Assembly (NCBI GenBank): GCA_009379825.1
Contig: WHTA01000054.1
Location: 1 to 39,360, forward strand
Length of the DNA: 39,360 bases
Source: Streptosporangiales bacterium
Lineage (GTDB): Bacteria; Actinomycetota; Actinomycetes; Streptosporangiales; WHST01
Direction of reading: 5' to 3'
Shown one piece after another: positions 23,772 to 32,666 of this stretch; the stretch's first letter is position 1; each line of letters opens with the position of its first letter. The position numbers and the translations under genes are program-made. Under the pieces are notes generated by a model. It saw only the letters and a program-made list of their open reading frames with translations, made no database searches and was not told where the DNA came from.

Positions 23772-25130
23772 TCAGCCCTTCGCGCGCACGACCGAGGCGG
23801 CGACGGCTATCTGCCGGGCGACGGCGCGGACGTCGCCGGTGATCGCCGCGGTGGAGACCCGGATGTGCGGTGACCGGTCGTTGACCTGGAAGGCGCTGCC
23901 CGGCGCCACGCCGATGCCCTTCGAGGCGAGGTACACGAGAGCGTCGCGCTCCGACCGCACAGGAACCCAGACGTTGAAACCGCCGCCGGCGGGGATGTCG
24001 ATCCCGTGCTGTGCCAACGTCTCCACGAACACGGACTGCCTGCGACGGTACTCGTCGCGCGTCCGTCTGGTGTGCTGGATCCGCTTCTCGTCCTCGAGCA
24101 TCAGGCGCAGCAGGTCCTGGTTGACCCGGCTGATGTCGAAGCCGCCGACGCGGCGGCGGTGCACCTCGCGGATCAGGCGGGGTGCGCTGTTGATCACCGC
24201 GACCCGGATGTCGGGGTGGATGTCCTTGGAGAACGCCTTCATGTAGAGGGTGTGCTCGGGTGCCCACTCGGCAGCCGTCATGCACGGGACAGGCAACAGC
24301 TCGCCGTAGAAGTCCCCGTCGAGGATCCAGACGTTGTGGCTCGCACACAGCCGCGCGATGGCCCGCAGCCGCGTCCTGCTCGTGACGACACCCGACGGGT
24401 TGTGCACGCGCGGCTGCAGGATCACCGCCTTCGCACCTGCGGCCACGGCGTCGCGGAACGCGCCGAGGTCGAGGCCCTCGTCGTCCATCGGCAGCGGCAC
24501 GGGGTCGAGGCGGAAACGTTCGAGGAGGTCGAGGTACGGGGCGAACTCCGGCTCGGCAACGACCACCCGGGTTCCCGGGCCGCCGAGCACCGGCAGGATC
24601 TCCGCCATCGCTCCCAGGATGTGGGTGGCGAGCAGGGTGTTGTCGTCGGTCGGGGGGAACGGCAGCAGCGTCGCGAGCGCGTCCGCCAGGTGGGGGTCGA
24701 GCTCGCTGGTCGGGTACCCCGGGTAGCTCGGGCACCTCGCGAGCCGCCGCAGGTAGGGCCGCAGGTCGATGAGCTGCCCCGGGTCGGGGAAACCGGTGGA
24801 GAGGTCGGTGGGCAGGTCCGCTCCGACGACGCGCCGGAACTGTCGCCACGGGTTCGTGGCGGCACGGTCGATGACCACGGTGCCGCGCCGTCCCCCGGTC
24901 TCGAGCATCCCGTCGGTCACGAGCAGCTTCCACGCGTCGCTGATCAGCCCGGCACTCACGCCCAGCTCGGCGGCGAGCGCCCTGGTGGTCGGTAGCCGCG
25001 TTCCAGCGGGGATCGCGCCGCTCACGATCAGCTCGCCGACCCGCTGGGCGATGCCTCGGGCGGACCGGTCCTCGAGGCCGCGGGCGATGCGCCGTAGCGG
25101 CGGGCCGTCCTTCGTCTCTATTTTGATCAC
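23772..25130 (-). CDS. MocR-type (GntR/aminotransferase fusion) regulator
   Basis: A 452-residue protein. A GTG at 25130 is chosen because the longer frame upstream would run through the divergent promoter and is not conserved-looking. Residues about 20-85 are a GntR winged helix (AQRVGELIVSGAIPAGTRLPTTRALAAELGVS contains the core). The rest is a fold-type I aminotransferase domain: NPSG (substrate Asn), DGDFYGEL (cofactor Asp and Tyr), AFSKDIHPDIR with the PLP lysine, and IRVS with the C-terminal arginine. MocR proteins bind PLP and often an amine or amino acid to control transport and catabolic genes. It is divergent from the GMC-cyclase-hydrolase operon, its most likely target. Confidence 0.88.
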   Translation of the reverse strand: MIKIETKDGPPLRRIARGLEDRSARGIAQRVGELIVSGAIPAGTRLPTTRALAAELGVSAGLISDAWKLLVTDGMLETGGRRGTVVIDRAATNPWRQFRRVVGADLPTDLSTGFPDPGQLIDLRPYLRRLARCPSYPGYPTSELDPHLADALATLLPFPPTDDNTLLATHILGAMAEILPVLGGPGTRVVVAEPEFAPYLDLLERFRLDPVPLPMDDEGLDLGAFRDAVAAGAKAVILQPRVHNPSGVVTSRTRLRAIARLCASHNVWILDGDFYGELLPVPCMTAAEWAPEHTLYMKAFSKDIHPDIRVAVINSAPRLIREVHRRRVGGFDISRVNQDLLRLMLEDEKRIQHTRRTRDEYRRRQSVFVETLAQHGIDIPAGGGFNVWVPVRSERDALVYLASKGIGVAPGSAFQVNDRSPHIRVSTAAITGDVRAVARQIAVAASVVRAKG

Positions 25131-25211
25131 GACATAAAAGATATTGATCGTTGACAAAAACGTCCAGCCTTGATGACACTCGCAGTCAGCTGCGAAGAAG
25201 AGGCAGGCGGC
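25131..25211. promoter_or_regulatory. divergent promoter region, MocR / GMC operon
   Basis: An A+T-rich 80-base gap between two divergent starts. TTGACA at 25151-25156 can serve as a -35 for the rightward operon, although no good -10 follows. On the other strand TTGTCA and TATCTT precede the MocR start. The stretch TTGATCGTTGACAA (25144-25157) shows only partial symmetry. It is the expected MocR binding region, but I cannot define the operator. Confidence 0.4.
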
Positions 25212-26748
25212 ATGAACCACGATGTGATCATCGTCGGGGGCGGCACAGCAGGCTGCGTACTCGCACGCCGACTCTCCGACGATCCCGACCGTACGGTGCT
25301 GCTCCTCGAGGCCGGGCCGGACTACGCCTCGACGCAGGAAACCCCCGAGGAGATCCGCAGCGCGAAGCTCCCCCCGATGTCGCACGACTGGGGGTACGTC
25401 GGAGCCGACCGCGGCACGGCGGAGAACCCGGTGTACCTACCCCGCGGGAAGCTCATCGGCGGCTCCTCCGCCACCAACTACGCGTTCGCCATGCGGGCAC
25501 GCCCGTCCGACCACGACGAGTGGGCCGCGATGGGGCTGGCCGGCTGGGGTTTCGACGACGTACTCCCGCTGTACCGCCAACTGGAGGCCGACGCGGGCGG
25601 CGACGACCGGTGGCACGGACGCGACGGGCTCTTCCAGGTCACCCGCCCTGGCTGGGACCGCGTGGCACCGACCGCGCGGGCCTTCGCCGACGCCTGCCGC
25701 GCACTGGACATCCCGGTCGTCGACGACGTGAACGCGCCCGGCGAGCCCGGTTACGGCATCGTGCCCCGCAACGCGGTGGACGGCGTCCGCGAGAGCCTCG
25801 CCCCGACCTACCTCAACCCCGTGCGCGACCGTCCGAACCTGCAGGTGCGCGGCGACACCCTCGTCGACCGGGTGCTCGTGGACGGCGGGCGCGTGACGGG
25901 AGTGCTGCTCGACACCGGCGAGGAGATCTCCGGCCAGCACGTGGTGGTGAGCTCGGGCGCGTTCAACTCCCCGACGATCCTCATGCGCTCGGGCATCGGC
26001 CCGAGGGAGGAGCTGGAACCGCACGGCATCCAGGTCGTCCACGAGTTACCCGGGGTCGGGCGGAACCTCATGGAACACCCGGTGTTCTGGAACATCCACG
26101 CCGCGCACCCCACCGACGACGAGGCCGAGACGATCTTCCAGTCGTGCCTGAGCTTCCGGCTCCGGCCGGAGGAACCCGACTACGACCTGCACCTCATCCC
26201 GTCCTCGCTGATGGCGGCCGAGGACATCCCACCGCAGTACGTACCGCCGGCCCAGGACCACCCCACCGGGTTCGACTTCGTCGTGTTCGTCTCCAACATG
26301 CGTCCGCGCTCCCGCGGGCGGGTGCGCCTGCCGTCCGCCGACCCGGCCGCGGCTCCGGTCATCGAGCTGAACCTGTACCGCGACGAGCGGGACGCGGAGA
26401 TCGTGGCCGACGGCGTCAAGGTGGCGCGGCGGCTGGTGGCCCAGTCCCCGCTCGCCGGCTATCTCGCCGGGGAGCGCGCGCCCGGACCTGACGTCGGCGA
26501 CGACGAGCTCGTGGATGCGGTGCAGCGGTCGGTGACGCACTACAACCACCCGAGCGGCACCTGCCGGATGGGGCTACCGGACGACCCGGCGTCGGTCGTC
26601 GACCGCGACGGGAGGGTGGTCGGCCTCGACGGGCTGTCCGTGATCGACGCGTCGATCATCCCGGTGTTGCCGCGGGTGCCGATCAACCCGACGACAGTCC
26701 TCATCGCCGAGAAGCTCGCCCGCACGTTCTGCGAAAGGAAGCAGACCA
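25212..26748 (+). CDS. GMC-family flavin oxidoreductase (choline-dehydrogenase-like), no stop of its own
   Basis: About 512 residues up to the next gene, from the ATG at 25212 with AGGCAGG upstream. The FAD fold is DVIIVGGGTAGCVLARRLS, with LLLEAGPDY at the second strand end; GGSSATNYAFAMRARPSD is the GMC signature 1 region and GAFNSPTILMRSGIGP signature 2. The C-terminus has the catalytic His in YNHPSGTCRMG, SVIDASIIP and the Asn in INPTTVLIAEKLA. It oxidises an alcohol to an aldehyde. The frame has no stop at the expected place: it stays open through the out-of-frame cyclase gene and enters the amidohydrolase frame. A one-base indel near 26740 would end it at TAG 26768-26770. Confidence 0.88.
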
Positions 26749-27669
26749 GTGGCACACCAGTTCACCGTAGCCAGGAGCCCGTGGGGTCCCGACGACGAGA
26801 TCGGGGCACTCAACCACATCACCCCGGAGTCGCGGGCGAGCATCATGGCCCGCGTCGACGGGTCCCGGGTGTTCGACCTGTCGTGCGACTACTTCGTCGG
26901 CATGCCGACGTGGAGCGCCCTGGGCGACCCGGCGTACCAGATCTACAAGACCCACGACCCGGCCGGCGACGTGGTCTCCAACCCGATCGGGCTGGACGAC
27001 GAGGCGAACCGGCTGACCAGCTACACCGGCGACGCCATCGCCATGTACACCCACAGCGGTACGCACATCGACGCGCTGAACCACTTCGGCTGCCACGGCG
27101 AGATCTACAACGGGTTCCACGCGCACGAGCACTTCGGCAACCGCACCTGGAACAAGTGCGGCGTCGACACCATCCCTCCGGTGATCGCGCGCGGCGTCAT
27201 GTTCGACATCCCGGCCGTCAAGGGCGTCGACCAGCTGTCTGCCTCGTACGGCATCGGCCCCGCGGACCTGGCGGCCGCGGCCGAGCGGCAGGGCGTGACG
27301 ATCGAAGCCGGCGACGTCACCATCGTCCGCACCGGCCGGTTCCAGGAGTGGCCGAACGCCGAGGCGTTCCTCGCCGACGAGCCCGGCCTCAACCTCGACG
27401 GCGCGAAGTGGCTCGCCGAGCGGGGCGCGATGATCGTCTGCTCGGACAACGTGGCGGTGGAGCAGCTGCCCACCGAGGACGAGACCACCTGGTGCCCGGT
27501 GCACATGTACCTCTTCAACGAGAAGGGCATCCCGATCATCGAGGTGGTGAACTGCGAGGAGCTGGCGGCCGCGCAGGTCTACGAGTTCGCCTTCCTCGGG
27601 CTGCCACTGAAGCTGCGCGGTGCCTCGGCCTCGCCGATCCGCTGCATCGCCATGCCGCTGAGGAGCTGA
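26749..27669 (+). CDS. cyclase-family metal-dependent hydrolase (kynurenine-formamidase-like)
   Basis: A 306-residue protein from a GTG at 26749, preceded by GAAAGGAAGCAG. The family metal motif is present as HSGTHIDALNHFG near residues 103-115, which supplies His and Asp ligands to a zinc or manganese, and VIARGVMFDIP and GDVTIVRTGR follow as usual (PF04199). Related enzymes hydrolyse formylkynurenine or open cyclic amides. It lies between the GMC oxidoreductase and an M20 amidohydrolase on the same strand (5-base gap to the latter), suggesting ring opening or amide cleavage within the same pathway. The substrate is not evident. Confidence 0.9.
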   Translation: MAHQFTVARSPWGPDDEIGALNHITPESRASIMARVDGSRVFDLSCDYFVGMPTWSALGDPAYQIYKTHDPAGDVVSNPIGLDDEANRLTSYTGDAIAMYTHSGTHIDALNHFGCHGEIYNGFHAHEHFGNRTWNKCGVDTIPPVIARGVMFDIPAVKGVDQLSASYGIGPADLAAAAERQGVTIEAGDVTIVRTGRFQEWPNAEAFLADEPGLNLDGAKWLAERGAMIVCSDNVAVEQLPTEDETTWCPVHMYLFNEKGIPIIEVVNCEELAAAQVYEFAFLGLPLKLRGASASPIRCIAMPLRS

Positions 27670-27674
27670 GGTCC

Positions 27675-28916
27675 GTGCTCGAACCCAACGCGGAACGCCT
27701 CCGCGCGACGCTCGAGGCGTTCTCGTCCGCGGACGTCGGGGGCACCCCGCGCGGCGGCGTGTCCAGGCCCGCGGCGTCCGACGCGGACAAGGCTGTGCGC
27801 GACCGGTTCGCCGGCATGGCCGGGGATCTCGGGCTCGCCGTACGCGTCGACGACGCCGGCAACATGTACGCACGCCGCGAGGGGAGCCGGCCGGACGCCG
27901 AGCCGGTGCTCGTCGGGTCGCACCTGGACACCGTCGTGCCCGGTGGCCGGTTCGACGGGATCCTCGGCGTCGGCCTTGCGCTCGAGACGGTGGCACTGCT
28001 GAACGACGCCGACACCCGCACCGCGCGGCCGGTCGAGGTGGTGAACTGGACCGGCGAGGAGGGTGCACGGTTCCCGCCCGCGATGCTCGGCTCCGGGGTG
28101 GTGACAGGCGCCTGGGACGTCGAGTACGCCCACTCGCGTACGGACGCCGCGGGAGCGAGGCTCGGGGACGAGCTCTCCCGTATCGGCTACCTGGGCGAGC
28201 GCGGCAACCGCCTTGGGTCGTTCTTCGCCTCGCTCGAGGCGCACATCGAGCAGGGCACGCAGCTCGAGGAGGCCGACGCCGACGTCGGCGTCGTGTCGTT
28301 CATCGAGCCGGTCAGGTGGTGCACCACCCGGGTGACCGGCCGGGGCGGGCACGCCGGCGGGCCCGGCCCTGACGGTCGGGCGGAGGCCATGGTGGCCGCG
28401 GCCCGGATGGTCGCTGCCGCGCGGGACGCGTCGCTGGACAGCGGTGACTTCAAGACGACCGTGGGGACGATGCGGGTCGAGCCAGGGTCGAACAACGTCA
28501 TCCCGCACGAGGTCACGTTCAACCTCGACATCCGCAGCCAGGACGACGACACGCTCGGGCAGCGGCTGGCGCGCGTGACCGAACGGTTCGACGAGATCGC
28601 GCGCCAGGAGGGGGTGGAGGTGGCGGTCGAGCAGGCCTGGGCCCTGTCCGGTCCACCGTTCGACGCCTCCGTCCAACAGCTGCTTGCCCGGGTGGCGGGC
28701 GAGCGCGGCGTCCGCTGGGCACCGGTGCGTGGGCACATCGGCCACGACAGCCTGCACCTGGCGTCGATGGGACCCGCGGCGATGCTCTTCACCCGGACCC
28801 AGGGTGGGCTGTCGCACTGCGAGGGGGAGTTCGCCCCGTGGGAGTCGGTGCTCACCACCGCCACGGTCTACGCCAACGCCGCGCTTGCCCTTGCCGACGC
28901 CGAGACCCTCACCTGA
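27675..28916 (+). CDS. M20-family amidohydrolase (hydantoinase/carbamoylase type)
   Basis: A 413-residue zinc amidase starting at the GTG at 27675, just after the cyclase stop. Di-metal ligands are visible: GSHLDTV (His, Asp), TGEEGARF (Glu pair, one the catalytic base), EAHIEQG (His) and GLSHCEGEF (His). The small lid domain segment GRGGHAGGPGPDGRAEAM and the dimer-face Arg/Asn around PGSNNVIPH agree with N-carbamoyl-L-amino-acid hydrolases, allantoate amidohydrolases and ureidopropionases. It would release an amino acid or amine from a carbamoyl or ureido compound, so the operon may degrade a cyclic urea, hydantoin or formamide. It converges with the next gene, stop codons almost touching. 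Confidence 0.9.
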   Translation: MLEPNAERLRATLEAFSSADVGGTPRGGVSRPAASDADKAVRDRFAGMAGDLGLAVRVDDAGNMYARREGSRPDAEPVLVGSHLDTVVPGGRFDGILGVGLALETVALLNDADTRTARPVEVVNWTGEEGARFPPAMLGSGVVTGAWDVEYAHSRTDAAGARLGDELSRIGYLGERGNRLGSFFASLEAHIEQGTQLEEADADVGVVSFIEPVRWCTTRVTGRGGHAGGPGPDGRAEAMVAAARMVAAARDASLDSGDFKTTVGTMRVEPGSNNVIPHEVTFNLDIRSQDDDTLGQRLARVTERFDEIARQEGVEVAVEQAWALSGPPFDASVQQLLARVAGERGVRWAPVRGHIGHDSLHLASMGPAAMLFTRTQGGLSHCEGEFAPWESVLTTATVYANAALALADAETLT

Positions 28917-29843
28917 TCAGCGGCGCAGGGCCTCGAACGCGGTACGTGCCGCGGCGCCGATCGCCAGGTCGATGTCGTGGGCGACCTTCGCCCTGCGGGT
29001 CGACCGGGTCAGCGCGGCGACGGCCACCCGGTCGCCCGTCTCCGCCTCCACGACGCCGATCTCGTGCCGCAGGTGCAGGAACGTCCCCGTCTTGCCGCTC
29101 ACCCGTACCGTGTCGGTACGCAGGTCGGCGGCGAGGCGGTGGGTGAAGACCTGCAGCGACATCAGCCGCCGCAGCTCGGCCGTCGCCTCAGGGACGGCGA
29201 CCTGGTCGAGCCACACCCGCTGCAGCAGGTCGACGAGCCCGTCCGCGCCGGCGACGTTGCCGCGGTCCGGGTCGAGCGTCTCGATCGCGTGCTGCCCGGT
29301 GCTGTCGGACTGGATGGCGAGCTCCATCGCCAGCCCGAAGTCGTTGCCTGCCGCCCCCGCGGCGCACTCGTACATCCGCTGCATCGGGTGCCTGAACCTG
29401 ATCCCCTGGCAGCCCCAGCTGCGCAGGCTCTGCTGCATGCCGTCGACACCGACCAGGTCGAGCAGTACGTCCGCGGCCGCGTTGTCGCTCACCGACAGCA
29501 TCTGGTGCAGCAGGTCGCCGACCGCGACGGTCACCGGGTAGCGGAACGCCGCGATGCCGGTCGGCCCGAGGCTGCTCCCTGCCGGGTCGACGGTGATCTG
29601 CCGCGCCGCGTCGAGCGCGCCCGTCGCGATGCGTTCGAGCACAGCGAGCGCCAGCGGCACCTTCGCGACGGACGCCAACGGCACCGGCGTCTCGACGTCG
29701 AACCCCAGCTGCTCGCCGGTGTCGACGTTGCGCGCGAGCAGGTGGCCGTGCACGCCGAGCCGCTCCCAGTCCAGCGCGGTCGACTCGGCGAGCGGCAGCA
29801 GCTCGGGCGCACTGGCGACGTACGCGGGCTGGCGCCCGGTCAT
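28917..29843 (-). CDS. cytoplasmic penicillin-recognising serine protein (BlaB-like)
   Basis: A 308-residue protein from the ATG at 29843. It has the serine active-site triad of motifs: Ser58-Val-Ala-Lys61, Ser119-Asp-Asn121 and Lys251-Thr-Gly. The Glu166 of class A beta-lactamases has no counterpart (the omega-loop region reads IETLDPDRGN), so it should acylate slowly or not turn over. There is no signal peptide or membrane segment, so it stays in the cytoplasm. Its gene follows a LysR gene and is opposite a class A beta-lactamase, exactly as BlaB of Streptomyces cacaoi, a regulator of beta-lactamase induction. I therefore infer a regulatory role; an esterase is the alternative. Confidence 0.82.
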   Translation of the reverse strand: MTGRQPAYVASAPELLPLAESTALDWERLGVHGHLLARNVDTGEQLGFDVETPVPLASVAKVPLALAVLERIATGALDAARQITVDPAGSSLGPTGIAAFRYPVTVAVGDLLHQMLSVSDNAAADVLLDLVGVDGMQQSLRSWGCQGIRFRHPMQRMYECAAGAAGNDFGLAMELAIQSDSTGQHAIETLDPDRGNVAGADGLVDLLQRVWLDQVAVPEATAELRRLMSLQVFTHRLAADLRTDTVRVSGKTGTFLHLRHEIGVVEAETGDRVAVAALTRSTRRAKVAHDIDLAIGAAARTAFEALRR

Positions 29844-30735
29844 GCGCGTGCCGCCAGCCGTGCTCGTCGTCCTGCCGCTGCCCTTGCGCTTTTCCGACTG
29901 CGGGCTCGAGCAGCGGCAGCAACCAGTCCGGCGCCTCCGGCGCCAGCTGGTAGCCACGCCGCAGCGGTACGTCGGCCAGCCGCGACCAGGCCACCTGATG
30001 ACGGCGCGCGTACTGCTCCGTGCACAGCAGCAGGCCGGCGCAGGCGAGCGTCTCGGCGAGCGCGGTGGCCGTGGACGACGCGACCTGCACCCGCCCCTCC
30101 GGCAGCCCGGCCCGCGCGGCGGCCCGGCGCAGCTGCTCGGTCACCTGCGGCAGGTCGTCCTCGGGCGTGACGAGCAACGCCGGGTCCACACCGGACGCCG
30201 CCCGCCGTGGCCGGAGGCTCTCCAGGTGTACGCCGCCGTGCCCGAGCGGGTCGGCCGCCGCCAGGCCGAGAGGTACGTCGAACGCCGAGGCGTCCGCGGG
30301 CACCCGGACGAGCGCGAGGGTGAGCGACCCGGCCGCCCGCGCGTCGGCGCGTGCCTGCGCAGGCAGCTCCTGCACGCTCAGCGCGACCCCGCGCTCGGCG
30401 GCGGCGCGGATGACGCGGGCCAGCGCCTGCGGGTCGCAGTCCGGCGGCACGCCGAGCACCTGTCCCGCGGACGCCCGCGCGGACCTGGCCACGCCGCGCA
30501 GCTGCTCCGCCCGGCGCAGCACGTCCTGCGCGTGCGGCAGCAGCAGGCTGCCGAACCTGGTGATCTCGATCTGCCGCCTGGTGCGGTCGAACAGCTCACC
30601 GCCGAGCTCCCGTTCGAGCGTCTTCACCCTGCGGCCGAGCAGTGGCTGCGCGATGCCGAGCACGTCCGCGGCGCGGGAGAAGCTGCGTTCCTCGCTCACC
30701 GCGACGAACGTCTCTAGGTGCACCAGCAGGTCCAT
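29840..30735 (-). CDS. LysR-family regulator of the beta-lactamase gene (BlaA-like), possible C-terminal frameshift
   Basis: A LysR protein of about 298 residues. The HTH is at the start, HLETFVAVSEERSFSRAADV with LGIAQPLLGRRVKTLE, which strongly resembles the Streptomyces BlaA type. ATGs at 30735, 30747 and 30774 are possible starts; 30735 fits the usual MDLLVHLETF beginning. The effector domain is shortish and Ala/Arg-rich. The same frame has no stop and runs on through the next gene to 29188. Shifting by one near 29905 gives an Arg/Ala-rich tail ending in a TGA that overlaps the next ATG (ATGA at 29840-29843), the usual coupling, so an indel there is likely. Confidence 0.82.
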
Positions 30736-30818
30736 CCGTCGACCCATATCAGGGATGCATGGTTCGTTCAACATCACCTATTGGACATGCCTGCAGGTGA
30801 GCTGGTTGGCATCCGCAG
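30736..30818. promoter_or_regulatory. divergent control region, LysR / beta-lactamase
   Basis: An A+T-richer gap between the LysR start and the beta-lactamase ATG, where LysR proteins bind T-N11-A sites. Candidate elements are GGTTCGTTCAAC and TATTGGACATG around 30763-30790, but no single symmetric site stands out. Placement is by family knowledge. Confidence 0.45.
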
Positions 30819-31721
30819 ATGCCATCACCCCCACCGGTGTCCCGTCGATCGCTGCTGAAGGCCGGGCTCGCCGTCTCGACCGTCGGCGTACTCGTGCCGT
30901 CCTGTGCCGCGGCGATGGCGGAGCCGGACGTGCCCAGGCGGCTACGGGCGATCGAGCGACGGTACGAGACGCGGCTCGGCGTCTACGCGCGCAACGTCGA
31001 CACCGGCGAGACCGTCAGGTACCGCAGCGGCGAGCGGTTCGCCATGTGCTCGGCGTTCAAGGGCCTATTGGCCGCGCACGTGCTGCGCGACTACGACCGC
31101 CACGGCGAGTACCTGGAGCGGGTCATCCACTACTCGAAGGACGACCTGCTCGACTGGTCCGTGGTCACCGAGAACCACGTCGACACCGGGATGGCCGTAC
31201 GCGACCTCTGCCTGGCCGCGGTCAGCCACAGCGACAACGCGGCCACCAACCTGCTGCTGCGCGAGACCGACGGACCGCACGGGCTCACCAAGTTCTGCCG
31301 GACGATCGGCGACGGGCACACCCGGTTGGACCGGCGCGAGCCGGACATGAGCTCTGCAAAGCCAGGCGACCCGCGCGACACGACCACACCGGCGGCGATC
31401 GGGCGTTCCTACGCGCGGCTCGTCCTCGGCGACGTACTGCGGCCCGCCCACCGCGACCAGCTGACGTCCTGGCTGAAGGTGAACACCACGAGCGAGCCGC
31501 GGTTCCACGCCGGCCTGCCGGACGACTGGGTGATCGGCGACAAGACCGGCACCGGCGGCTACGGCACCGTCAACGACGTCGGCATCGTCTGGACGCCGAA
31601 GGGCACGACGCTCGTCCTCGCCGTGATGTCCACGAAGGAGATCAACGGCGCCACCGCGGACGACCGCGTGGTCGCGGACACCGCCCGCCTGCTCGCCCGC
31701 GTCCTCGCCCCCGGCGAGTAG
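30819..31721 (+). CDS. bla: class A beta-lactamase with Tat-type signal
   Basis: A 300-residue serine beta-lactamase. The N-terminus has a twin-arginine motif SRRSLLKAG followed by a hydrophobic stretch; a cysteine at 29 (LVPSC) could be a lipoprotein site. Active-site motifs are Ser78-Ala-Phe-Lys81 (Ambler 70-73), Ser138-Asp-Asn140 (130-132), Glu174 in EPDMS (Glu166, with the usual Asn170 replaced by Ser) and Lys242-Thr-Gly (234-236). PGDPRDTTTP is a typical class A segment. A cysteine precedes the active serine, but position 238 is Gly, so the KPC-type disulfide is absent. It is divergent from the LysR/BlaB-like pair and is likely inducible. The ribosome site is weak. Confidence 0.93.
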   Translation: MPSPPPVSRRSLLKAGLAVSTVGVLVPSCAAAMAEPDVPRRLRAIERRYETRLGVYARNVDTGETVRYRSGERFAMCSAFKGLLAAHVLRDYDRHGEYLERVIHYSKDDLLDWSVVTENHVDTGMAVRDLCLAAVSHSDNAATNLLLRETDGPHGLTKFCRTIGDGHTRLDRREPDMSSAKPGDPRDTTTPAAIGRSYARLVLGDVLRPAHRDQLTSWLKVNTTSEPRFHAGLPDDWVIGDKTGTGGYGTVNDVGIVWTPKGTTLVLAVMSTKEINGATADDRVVADTARLLARVLAPGE

Positions 31722-31730
31722 CAGGTCACG

Positions 31731-31810
31731 TCAGTAGGCGACGGTGAGCCGCGGTTCTCCGGTACGGGTCTCCAGCTCGTCCAGCACTGCCACGGCGAGG
31801 TCCTCGGCAA
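31731..31810 (-). pseudogene. C-terminal fragment of an unidentified gene
   Basis: On the minus strand about 26 codons read LAEDLAVAVLDELETRTG and end in TVAY and a TGA at 31731, with codon use like a real gene. It stops making sense at about 31811, exactly where a truncated PucR gene begins on the other strand. It is too short to name and is probably the surviving end of a gene cut by a rearrangement. Confidence 0.35.
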
Positions 31811-32651
31811 GCGCTCAACTACGCGATCAACAAGAAGGCGGAGGGCCTGGAACGACAGACGCATCGCACGCTGCTGACCAGCGTGCTGACGCACGCGCTC
31901 CCGGTGAGCGAGCTGGCGTTGCGTGCGCGCGGTCGGCGTACCGCTCGAACGGCGCATCCTGGTGGGGATCATGCTGCGGCTGAACACCTCGGCCGTACTC
32001 GAACCACGGTCGCAGGACCAGCTGCGCGACCTTGCCCACGCGGTGCAGAGCACGTTGCGGCGGCAGGGGGTCAAGGCGCTGGTGAGCACCGTCGACGAAC
32101 GCACGGTCGCGGGCTTGCTCGCGCTGGAGCCGACCGAACCCGACGGCCCGGTGCTCGACCAGCTGGCCACGACACTGCGCGGCCAGGAATGGGCCGACCA
32201 CGTCATGATGGGCGTAGGCTCCGCGGTCACGTCGGTCAGCGGGGCGAGACACACACTGAGCGAGGCGCAGCAGGCCGCGGACGCCGCCGTCGGCTACCGG
32301 GGCAGGGCACCGTACTTCCGGCTCCCCGACGTGGGGCTGCGCGGCTCCCTGTTCCTGATGCGCGGCGACCCCCGACTGCAGACGTACGTGGAGCAGGCCC
32401 TCGGGCCGCTCCTGGCGCACGACGCGCGGCACGGCACCGAGCTGGTGTCGACGCTGGAGTGCTACCTGCGCGCCGGCTGCAACAAGTCGGCGGCGGCCCA
32501 GGCGGCGCACCTGTCCAGGCCCGCGTTCTACGAGCGGCTGAACCGCGTCCGGCGCATCCTCGGCGTCGACCCGAGCACCGTAGACACCAGGCTGTCACTG
32601 CACGTCGCCCTGGTGGCCCTGAGCATCATCCGCGACTCGGAGACGGGTTAG
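31808..32651 (+). pseudogene. truncated PucR-family regulator
   Basis: The main frame from 31923 gives 242 residues with the PucR C-terminal layout: a GGDEF-like middle (VSTVDERTVAGLLAL, MMGVGSAVTSVSGARHTLSEA) and a final PucR helix-turn-helix (TLECYLRAGCNKSAAAQAAHLS followed by FYERLNRVRRILGVD). Upstream, a second frame continues the homology back to 31808 (LNYAINKKAEGLERQTHR), separated by a shift near 31928 in a GCGCGC run. The N-terminal sensor domain is missing and no start codon or ribosome site fits the start of homology, so the gene is cut off at its 5' end. The HTH half itself looks intact and could be expressed from GTG 31923. Confidence 0.75.
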
Positions 32652-32666
32652 CGCGCGCCGCACCGA

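Noticed and set aside
30819-31721. KPC-type carbapenemase
   Set aside because: Cys is present before the active serine, but the matching Cys238 is Gly, so the defining disulfide cannot form.
31744-31983. Plus-strand frame as the missing PucR N-terminus
   Set aside because: It is Ser/Arg-rich and in a different frame from the PucR homology; the homologous frame begins only at about 31808 without a start.
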